A DNA stretch of 12,667 nt from CAZCPB01 sp964540295 (GTDB taxonomy: Bacteria; Planctomycetota; Phycisphaerae; Phycisphaerales; UBA1924): assembly GCA_964540295.1 (NCBI GenBank), contig CAZIMT010000096.1:1-12667 (forward strand), given 5' to 3'. The position numbers were made by a program, and so were the translations under genes. Position 1 is the stretch's first letter, and every line of letters starts with the position of its first letter. The notes beneath the pieces were generated by a model that did not search any database, was not told where the DNA came from, and saw only the letters and a program-made list of their open reading frames with translations. Below, piece by piece: positions 1 to 5,252 of this stretch.

Positions 1-755
1 GCACCAACATCGTGATGGAAGACCCCGAGACCGGCCGCCGCCAGTTCGAGTTCCAACGCGGCCCCATCTTCGCCCAGGTTGACCTCGCCGACGAGATCAA
101 CCGCGCTACTCCCAAAACGCAATCCGCCCTCCTCGAAGCGATGCAAGAGCGCAGCGTGACGGTGGCTGGCAACACCTACAAGCTCGACAAACCCTTTCTC
201 GTGCTCGCCACCCAGAACCCCATCGAGCAAGAAGGCACCTACCCGCTCCCCGAGGCCCAGCTCGACCGCTTCATCTTCAAAATCGTCGTCGGCTACTCGC
301 AGATGGACGACCTCATGACCATCCTCGACCGCACCACCGGCACCATCAACCCTGAAGTCTCCAAAATCCTCGACGGCCCTGCGATCATTAAAATGCAAGA
401 CCTCGTCCGCGGCGTCATCGTCGCGCCCCACGTCCAGCAGTACGTCGCCAGACTCGTCCTCGCCACCCACGCGGGCACCGCCACGGCCGCTGGCGGCGCG
501 GGCGGCCCGGCCAACAAGTACATCCGCTGCGGCGCCTCACCACGCGGTGCCCAAGCGTTGTTGCTGGGCGCGAAAGTCAAAGCCCTGATCGACGGCCGAT
601 TCCACGTTAGCTTCAAGGACGTCCGAGCCATCGCGACGATGTGCCTGCGCCACCGCCTAATCCTGAACTTCGAGGCCGAGGCGGACCGGGTCAGTCAGGA
701 TGATCTGGTGAAGCAGATTATTGATTTGACGCAGACGGAACCGGCGAAGGTTTGA
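1..755 (+). CDS. MoxR-family AAA+ ATPase, 5' end cut by the window
   Basis: This is the C-terminal three quarters or so of a MoxR ATPase; the first complete codon is at base 3 and the Walker A region lies outside the window. Visible motifs are the Walker B stretch LADEINRATPKTQSALLEAM, the sensor 1 motif LATQNPIEQEGTYPLPEAQL and the sensor 2 motif GASPRGAQALL, followed by the helical lid domain. MoxR proteins use ATP hydrolysis in the cytoplasm to remodel or insert metal or protein partners, and usually work with DUF58 and VWA proteins encoded next door, as here. The gene ends with TGA at 753-755. Element A begins 8 bases later. Leucine codons are mostly CTC, unlike the CTG/TTG preference of the distal genes. 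The family assignment is firm; the substrate is unknown. Confidence 0.95.
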   Translation, partial: TNIVMEDPETGRRQFEFQRGPIFAQVDLADEINRATPKTQSALLEAMQERSVTVAGNTYKLDKPFLVLATQNPIEQEGTYPLPEAQLDRFIFKIVVGYSQMDDLMTILDRTTGTINPEVSKILDGPAIIKMQDLVRGVIVAPHVQQYVARLVLATHAGTATAAGGAGGPANKYIRCGASPRGAQALLLGAKVKALIDGRFHVSFKDVRAIATMCLRHRLILNFEAEADRVSQDDLVKQIIDLTQTEPAKV

Positions 756-759
756 AAAG

Positions 760-763
760 CCAT
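760..763. repeat. Left CCAT direct repeat of element A
   Basis: CCAT directly abuts the left 39-bp inverted repeat and is repeated at 1340-1343 directly abutting the right one. It is a likely 4-bp target-site duplication. A chance match of four bases at this fixed position has a probability of about 1 in 256. Confidence 0.6.
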
Positions 764-802
764 AACGCAGAGGGTGCAGAGGAGATCAGAGGGACGCGGA
801 GA
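764..802 (+). repeat. Left terminal inverted repeat of element A
   Basis: This purine-rich 39-mer is built from degenerate CGCAGAGGG-like units. It matches the reverse complement of 1301-1339 at 34 of 39 positions. Its inner end also supplies GGAG at 798-801, a well-spaced Shine-Dalgarno (7 nt) for the ATG at 809, so the repeat doubles as the translation signal of the cargo gene. Confidence 0.85.
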
Positions 803-808
803 GTTAGA

Positions 809-1327
809 ATGGGTGAAAGCGAAGAACGAGTTTGGAACGGGCGGTTACCGCCGGAGGTGCCTAAAGCTTGGAACAAGCTTACCGAGGCGGTCATCGGCTG
901 CGCGATGGAGGTCCACTCGATACTCGGCCCGGGTTTGCTCGAACGTTTGTATGAGGATGCGATGGCCTACGAACTATCCAGTCGCAGGATCGACTTTGAG
1001 CGGCAAGCACCGGTCGTGCTGAGGTACAAATCAATCGATCTGTCCGGGCAGCGCCTCCATCTCGTGGTCGGCGGCCTTGTCGTGGTCGAGCTGAAATCGA
1101 TCGAATCTGTTCCCAACATCCATCTCGCCCAACTGACCAGCTATCTGCGCTCCGCCGATCTCCCGCTTGGTTTGCTCCTGAACTTCAACGTGCCGCACAT
1201 GCGCGACGGAATCTACCGCCAAATCAATCTCATCTCTGTCAAAAGAAGAACCCAGCCCGCATCGTCTTCTCCTTCCGCCTTTTCTCCGGCCGCAATCTCA
1301 TCTCCGCTTTCCTCTAATCTCCTCTGA
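809..1327 (+). CDS. GxxExxY family protein (PD-(D/E)XK-like fold)
   Basis: The protein has 172 residues from ATG 809, chosen because GGAG at 798-801 precedes it by 7 nt. The open frame runs back to a TTG overlapping the moxR stop, but that extension is repeat-encoded. The family signature is present as GPGLLERLYEDAM (G..E..Y), followed by VVVELKSIES and the terminal block QLTSYLRSADLPLGLLLNFN, typical of TIGR04256. The fold is related to PD-(D/E)XK nucleases. The E-x-K is kept (ELK), but the acidic residue normally found about ten residues earlier (R-D-L-hydrophobic) appears to be His here (QRLHLVV), so nuclease activity is doubtful. The last 20 or so residues (Ser/Pro-rich) are low-complexity and partly encoded by the right inverted repeat. 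The gene is the only cargo of element A. The function of the family is not established. Confidence 0.88.
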   Translation: MGESEERVWNGRLPPEVPKAWNKLTEAVIGCAMEVHSILGPGLLERLYEDAMAYELSSRRIDFERQAPVVLRYKSIDLSGQRLHLVVGGLVVVELKSIESVPNIHLAQLTSYLRSADLPLGLLLNFNVPHMRDGIYRQINLISVKRRTQPASSSPSAFSPAAISSPLSSNLL

Positions 1328-1339
1328 TCCCTCTGCGTT
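1301..1339 (-). repeat. Right terminal inverted repeat of element A
   Basis: This is the pyrimidine-rich partner of 764-802, with five mismatches in 39. It contains the TGA stop (1325-1327) of the GxxExxY gene and ends 7 nt before the ATG of the DUF58 gene. Confidence 0.85.
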
Positions 1340-1343
1340 CCAT
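1340..1343. repeat. Right CCAT direct repeat of element A
   Basis: Second copy of the 4-bp direct repeat at 760-763, immediately outside the right inverted repeat. Only CCC separates it from the DUF58 start codon. Confidence 0.6.
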
Positions 1344-1346
1344 CCC

Positions 1347-2342
1347 ATGATCCGCACCCTCAACATCACCCGCCCCAAATCAATCGAGGATCTTCTCGAC
1401 TCCCAGCTCATCGCCAAGATCAGCGGCCTGGACATCACCTCGCGTAAAGTTTTCGCTGGCAAGCTCAAGGGCGAGCGCCGCTCGAAGAAACGCGGGCAAT
1501 CTGTCGAGTTCGCCGATCACCGCCAGTATGTCAGCGGCGACGACCTGCGGCATATCGACTGGAACATCTTCGGCCGGCTCGATCGGCTCTTTTTGAAGCT
1601 CTTCCTCGAAGAAGAAGACCTCGCCCTGCACGTCGTGATCGACGCCAGCGCCAGCAGCGACACGGGCGAGCCGAACAAGTTTCTCTTTATGCAGCGAGCC
1701 GCGATGGCGCTCGCGTATGTCGGGCTGGTGAACCTCAACCGGGTCGCCGCGACGTACATGGGCGGCGTTCCTGCAGGCGAGCGCGGCCCGAGCGGCGATG
1801 AGAAGGCCGAGGCCTCGGCCGATCTCAGCCCCAGCGTCCGAGGCGATTCGGTCATTCATGCGGTGCGCGATCTGCGCGGCCGCCGACGCACGCAGGACCT
1901 CGCGCGCTTCATCACCAGCGTCGAGCCCGGCGGTCAGTTCTCGTTCCGCCAAGCGGCCGAACGCATCGCTCTCACCCGCCGCGGCAAGGGCGTGATGCTG
2001 ATCTTCTCCGACTTTTTCTTCAAAGACGGCTATGAGGCTGGCCTGCGCATGCTCGTCGGCCGCGGCTATGACGTGTTCTGCATCCAAGTTCTCAGCCCGC
2101 AGGAAGTCGAGCCGCCGATCACCGGCGACCTGCGATTGAAGGACATGGAAGACGGCGACCTCACCGAGGTCACGATCTCCGCGCCGCTGCTCAAGCGATA
2201 CAAAGCGAACTTAGCCGCGTACTGCGATCAATTGCGCGAGTTCTGTGCGCGGCGTGAGATCACGCTGCTGACGCTGAAGAGCGATACGCCGGTAGATACG
2301 TTGCTGTTGGACTACTTGCGGAAGCGCGGGGTGGTGACGTAA
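1347..2342 (+). CDS. DUF58 / VWA-like protein, MoxR partner
   Basis: This is a 331-residue cytoplasmic-looking protein. The DUF58 hallmark is at about residues 53-72 (VEFADHRQYVSGDDLRHIDW). It is followed by a VWA-like segment whose metal-site motif D-x-S-x-S is intact as D99-A-S101-A-S103 (VIDASASS). A later strand, VMLIFSDFFF, fits the second half of the VWA fold. DUF58 proteins are encoded beside MoxR ATPases almost universally and are presumed to be their adaptor or substrate-recognition partner; that is family knowledge. ATG 1347 is the first start codon after element A, and no good Shine-Dalgarno precedes it. Without the element it would follow moxR by 12 nt, so the insertion may have weakened its translation. 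The gene ends TAA, and this stop overlaps the ATG at 2342. Confidence 0.93.
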   Translation: MIRTLNITRPKSIEDLLDSQLIAKISGLDITSRKVFAGKLKGERRSKKRGQSVEFADHRQYVSGDDLRHIDWNIFGRLDRLFLKLFLEEEDLALHVVIDASASSDTGEPNKFLFMQRAAMALAYVGLVNLNRVAATYMGGVPAGERGPSGDEKAEASADLSPSVRGDSVIHAVRDLRGRRRTQDLARFITSVEPGGQFSFRQAAERIALTRRGKGVMLIFSDFFFKDGYEAGLRMLVGRGYDVFCIQVLSPQEVEPPITGDLRLKDMEDGDLTEVTISAPLLKRYKANLAAYCDQLREFCARREITLLTLKSDTPVDTLLLDYLRKRGVVT

Positions 2343-2789
2343 TGGGCGAGACAGCGAGACAGCGAGGCAGCGATACAGGGGAGGGCACAAGGCCGAGATA
2401 CGCGCCGGTGCGGACATTTCGCGATTTTGTGGCTTGGCAGCGAGCGACCGAACTTTGCGTGGCGGTTTATGACGCAACCCGAGAGATGCCAGCGAACGAA
2501 CGGTTCGGACTGACGAACCAGATGCGTCGCGCAGCGGTATCGGTGCCATCAAACATCGCTGAGGGGCATGCGAGACAGAGCCGAGCCGAATACCTCCGAT
2601 TTCTCCGAATGGGCGCGAGGTTCGCTCGCGGAGCTTTCTATCCAGTTCGAAATCGCGGTTCGCACTCAGATGATGCGACCCGATGTTCAGTTGAGCGATC
2701 TCATCGGCGAGTCCGCTCGGATCCTGCAAGCACTTATCCTTTCTCTCGAAGCCACCAACGCTCGAAGCAAAGGAACCCTCAACGAATGA
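2342..2789 (+). pseudogene. Four-helix-bundle protein (23S_rRNA_IVP / S23 type), frameshifted
   Basis: The reading frame from ATG 2342 encodes a textbook member of this family: FRDFVAWQRATEL, then RFGLTNQMRRAAVSVPSN and IAEGHARQSRAEYLRFLRM. It then leaves the family pattern. Removing one G from the GGG at 2611-2613 restores the expected continuation ARGSLAELSIQFEIAV, and the frame then runs to TGA at 2787-2789. The repaired protein would have 148 residues from ATG 2342, or 126 from GTG 2408 (MRTFRDFVAW), the more usual family length. ATG 2342 overlaps the DUF58 stop (TAATG) and could be translationally coupled. The known relatives form a helical bundle related to the Avd accessory protein of diversity-generating retroelements; their function is unclear. 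The frameshift may be a real inactivation or a sequencing or assembly error. The gene is the sole cargo of element B. Confidence 0.85.
2346..2384 (+). repeat. Left terminal inverted repeat of element B, 8-bp tandem unit
   Basis: The repeat contains successive 8-mers GACAGCGA, GACAGCGA, GGCAGCGA and TACAGGGG. It matches the reverse complement of 2841-2879 at 36 of 39 positions. It encodes the Arg/Gln/Gly-rich N-terminal residues of the long form of the cargo protein. Confidence 0.9.
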
Positions 2790-2840
2790 GCAGGCCTTTC
2801 ACACAATTCATCACCGATGCCCTGCATAGTCATCTGCATT

Positions 2841-2879
2841 CCTCCCCTGTCTCGCTGCCTTGCTGTGTCGCTGTCTCGC
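2841..2879 (-). repeat. Right terminal inverted repeat of element B
   Basis: This is the pyrimidine-rich partner of 2346-2384, with three mismatches in 39. It lies 51 nt after the cargo stop codon and 16 nt before the VWA start codon. Confidence 0.9.
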
Positions 2880-2883
2880 TCTC

Positions 2884-2887
2884 GGAG
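2884..2887 (+). promoter_or_regulatory. Shine-Dalgarno GGAG of the VWA gene
   Basis: GGAG lies 8 nt before ATG 2896 and decides this start over an upstream in-frame TTG at 2860, which falls inside the element B right repeat. It sits just outside the repeat, so a folded element stem would end about 4 nt from this ribosome site. Confidence 0.6.
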
Positions 2888-2895
2888 CCCTCCCA

Positions 2896-5151
2896 ATGAC
2901 CTGGCTCACCCCCGTCCTCGCCAGCATCGCGGCCGCCGTGGCGATCCCCTCGCTCATCATCCTCTACTTCCTCAAGCTCCGCCGCCGCGACATGGAAGTC
3001 TCGACCACGCTGCTGTGGAAGAAAGCCATCCAAGATCTTCAGGCCAACGCGCCGTTCCAGAAGCTCCGCCGCAACATCCTGCTCATCCTTCAACTCATCA
3101 TCCTCGCGGCCACCCTCATCGCCATCGCCCAGCCGCAGATCAAGGGCCAGTCCGCGCAGGGCTCGCGACACATCATCCTCATCGATCGCTCGGCCAGCAT
3201 GTCCTCGACCGACGGCGACCCGACGCGCATCTCTGGCGACCTCGTCACTCGCCTCGACGCCGCGAAGAAAAAGGCCCGTGATCTTGTTGAGTCGCTCAGC
3301 GAGCCGGGGCTGTTCATGAAGGAGTCGGGCGATCAGGCGATGGTGATCGCGTTCGACGCCACGGCCGAGGTCCGCCAGCAGTTCACCGCCGACAAGAACG
3401 CGCTCAAGGCCGCAATCAACGCGGTCACGCCGACGGACGCTCCGACGCGGATAGACGAGGCGATGCGGCTCGCCAAAGCCCACGCGCCGCGCCGCAGCAT
3501 GACCGATTCGACCACGGGCACGACGCTAGAGATCGAAGGCCTCGACCTGGGCTCGCAGGCTTCAATCCATCTGTACTCCGACGGCGCGATCCCCGACGCG
3601 GCCAGCAGCAAGCCGGGCATGGACGACACGTTCCTGTTCGAGCGCATCGGGCAGACCGACGCGGGGAACGTCGGCATCACCGGGCTGCGCTCTGAGCGAG
3701 CCTTTGATGCGCCCGCCAAGCTCAGCGTCTTCGTCGGGCTGCAATCGACGATGCGGGTGGCGCGGAAGGTTGATGTTGAACTGACGATCGACGGCGCGGT
3801 GGCGGGCGTCAAGAGCGTGCAGATGCCAGCCGCGGCTCTGGAAAATGCGGTCGATGGCGGCGCGAGCGCCAGCACGGCGGTCCGTGCGACGGCGGGCGGC
3901 GCTGCCGCGAGCGAGAACTCATCGAAGCCGACGGCAGACTCGGGCCCCGCTCCCAAGCTCAACGTCGGCGTCGGCGGCGTGGTCTTTACACTCGATCGCA
4001 CCGAGGGCGGGCTCGTTCGCGTGCGGCTCATCGGGCTCGAGCCCGACGCGACGGCCGACGCCGCGTCGCGCGATGCGCTCGACTCCGACAACCGCGCGTG
4101 GCTGGTCGTGCCGCCAGCCAAGAAGCTCTCGGTCGCGTGGGTGACGACGGGGAACCTGTTCCTGGGCAACGCGCTCGAGTCGCTGCCGTTGTCAAAGCTA
4201 CAGCGCTACAGCACGGCCGAGTTCGATAAACTGGTGCTTGACGGGAAGACCGCAGATTTCGATGTTGTTGTTCTCGACGGCTGGCTGCCGGGCGGCGAGA
4301 AGGCACGCGGGCTGCCGCCGGGGCGGTACATCGTGCTCAACGCCGTGCCAGCGGGCGCGGGGCTGATCGACAAGGGCCGCGGGCCGGTGAGCTTGATCCT
4401 AGATTGGAACCGCCAGCACCCGGTCATGCGACTAGTGAATCTAGATTCGCTCACGATTGCGGCGTCGCGGCAGGTGGACGTGGTACCGCGGTCGGCCTCG
4501 GAAAAACCGGAGGACATCGCCAAGGCTGAGGCGATGGGCGCGGGCGCGGCGACGGTTCTTGCGACGTGCGATCAGGGCGTGGCGATCGTCGAGACCGGGG
4601 GCAAGGACTGGCGTGCGATCGTGGTGCCGTTCGACACCGCAGAATCAACCTGGCCGTTTGACGTGAGTTTTCTCGTGTTCCTGGCCTCGGGCGTGGACTA
4701 CATGGGCGGGAACGGGAGCGTGGAGAGGCAGGCGCAGACGGTGCAGCCTGGGTCGGTGCTCAGCGATCGGTTGCCGGTCGGGGCGAGCGACGCCGAGGTG
4801 AAAGTGGCGGACGGGAAAACCGAGCCATTGATCGTGGGTGGCGATGGCAAGGTCGTGTTTGGGCCGATCCGGAACCACGGCGTGATCGAAGTTTCCTGGA
4901 AGGGCCCGAGCGGGCTGACGGACGTGACGAGGGCGGGTCGCAACGTGCGGACGTTCGCGTCGAACCTGCTGGACGCGGACGAATCGAACGTGGCCTCGGT
5001 GGACCGGCTGGACCTTGCGTCGCGGACGGTGACTGCGAACGCGGAGGCTGGCGCGAAGTCGGCGCGGAAGCTCTGGCCCTATCTGCTGCTGGCGGCGCTG
5101 AGCGTGGTGATGCTGGAGTGGTTCGTGTACAACCGCAAGGTGTACGTGTAG
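2896..5151 (+). CDS. BatA-like membrane protein with VWA domain
   Basis: The protein has 751 residues from ATG 2896 (Shine-Dalgarno at 2884-2887). The N-terminus matches the BatA / aerotolerance-regulator domain: TM helix at about 6-28, the basic turn YFLKLRRRDMEVSTTLLW, and a second TM at about 61-79. The VWA domain follows with an intact MIDAS motif, D97-R-S99-A-S101 (ILIDRSASM), and a later FDAT strand. Around residues 450-485 a segment (FDVVVLDGWLPGG) resembles a class I glutamine-amidotransferase-like fold without an obvious catalytic Cys. A C-terminal TM helix at about 726-745 (LWPYLLLAALSVVMLEWFVY) anchors the chain, so the central domains face the periplasm or paryphoplasm. With MoxR and DUF58 it completes the standard MoxR-VWA trio. 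Leucine codon use drifts from CTC near the start to CTG/TTG near the end. The precise role is unknown. Confidence 0.92.
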   Translation: MTWLTPVLASIAAAVAIPSLIILYFLKLRRRDMEVSTTLLWKKAIQDLQANAPFQKLRRNILLILQLIILAATLIAIAQPQIKGQSAQGSRHIILIDRSASMSSTDGDPTRISGDLVTRLDAAKKKARDLVESLSEPGLFMKESGDQAMVIAFDATAEVRQQFTADKNALKAAINAVTPTDAPTRIDEAMRLAKAHAPRRSMTDSTTGTTLEIEGLDLGSQASIHLYSDGAIPDAASSKPGMDDTFLFERIGQTDAGNVGITGLRSERAFDAPAKLSVFVGLQSTMRVARKVDVELTIDGAVAGVKSVQMPAAALENAVDGGASASTAVRATAGGAAASENSSKPTADSGPAPKLNVGVGGVVFTLDRTEGGLVRVRLIGLEPDATADAASRDALDSDNRAWLVVPPAKKLSVAWVTTGNLFLGNALESLPLSKLQRYSTAEFDKLVLDGKTADFDVVVLDGWLPGGEKARGLPPGRYIVLNAVPAGAGLIDKGRGPVSLILDWNRQHPVMRLVNLDSLTIAASRQVDVVPRSASEKPEDIAKAEAMGAGAATVLATCDQGVAIVETGGKDWRAIVVPFDTAESTWPFDVSFLVFLASGVDYMGGNGSVERQAQTVQPGSVLSDRLPVGASDAEVKVADGKTEPLIVGGDGKVVFGPIRNHGVIEVSWKGPSGLTDVTRAGRNVRTFASNLLDADESNVASVDRLDLASRTVTANAEAGAKSARKLWPYLLLAALSVVMLEWFVYNRKVYV

Positions 5152-5180
5152 ACCTGGACGTGAATCTGGTCGTGGATGTT

Positions 5181-5203
5181 GTAGGTCGGCTCTCCGAGCC
5201 GAC
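5181..5203 (+). repeat. Left REP: GTAG plus hairpin
   Basis: GTAG is followed directly by GTCGGCTC-TCC-GAGCCGAC, an 8-bp perfect stem with a 3-nt loop. It lies 29 nt after the VWA stop and could also stabilise the upstream mRNA 3' end. Confidence 0.85.
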
Positions 5204-5239
5204 TGTTCGCGTTGGACCCAATCACGTTGACGAAATCTC

Positions 5240-5243
5240 GGAG
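5240..5243 (+). promoter_or_regulatory. Shine-Dalgarno GGAG inside the REPIN
   Basis: GGAG lies 9 nt before ATG 5253. It supports that start over the much longer open frame, which reaches back into the VWA gene. Its position between the two REP arms means it could be enclosed if the arms pair with each other. Confidence 0.6.
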
Positions 5244-5252
5244 CGTGCTGCG

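Larger units (their letters stand above)
764..1339 (+). mobile_element. Element A: inverted-repeat cassette carrying a GxxExxY gene
   Basis: This 576-bp segment between moxR and the DUF58 gene is bounded by 39-bp inverted repeats (764-802 and 1301-1339) that agree at 34 of 39 positions. The outer 11 bases, AACGCAGAGGG, match perfectly. The four bases directly outside each end are identical, CCAT at 760-763 and at 1340-1343, as expected for a target-site duplication. The only gene inside is the GxxExxY gene at 809-1327. No transposase is present, so mobility would have to be supplied in trans or act by another mechanism. Deleting one CCAT plus the element leaves moxR and DUF58 separated by 12 nt, an ordinary operon spacing. 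Because it lies inside a transcription unit, its ends could pair in the mRNA (35 of 39 positions including one G-U). The insertion reading is an inference from one copy. Confidence 0.75.
2346..2879 (+). mobile_element. Element B: inverted-repeat cassette carrying a four-helix-bundle gene
   Basis: This 534-bp segment between the DUF58 and VWA genes is bounded by 39-bp inverted repeats (2346-2384 and 2841-2879) identical at 36 of 39 positions. The repeats are tandem runs of an 8-bp unit, GACAGCGA and variants. The cargo is a four-helix-bundle protein of the 23S_rRNA_IVP type, whose known relatives sit inside 23S rRNA intervening sequences that also have complementary ends. In RNA the two ends could form a stem with 37 of 39 positions paired (one G-U). 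AATG occurs at 2341-2344 and at 2895-2898. Joining these copies gives TAATG, a one-base overlap of the DUF58 stop with the VWA start, which may be the pre-insertion state. The right copy lies 15 nt outside the repeat, so this duplication is less certain than the one at element A. No transposase is present. Confidence 0.72.

Noticed and set aside
764..802. The short-unit repeats of element A considered as a CRISPR array or VNTR.
   Set aside because: There are no unique spacers and no cas genes, the units are degenerate, and the sequence is better explained as one arm of an inverted repeat pair.
2342..2789. The four-helix-bundle gene considered as the Avd accessory gene of a diversity-generating retroelement.
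   Set aside because: There is no reverse transcriptase, template repeat or variable repeat in the window, and the sequence fits the stand-alone 23S_rRNA_IVP-type family.
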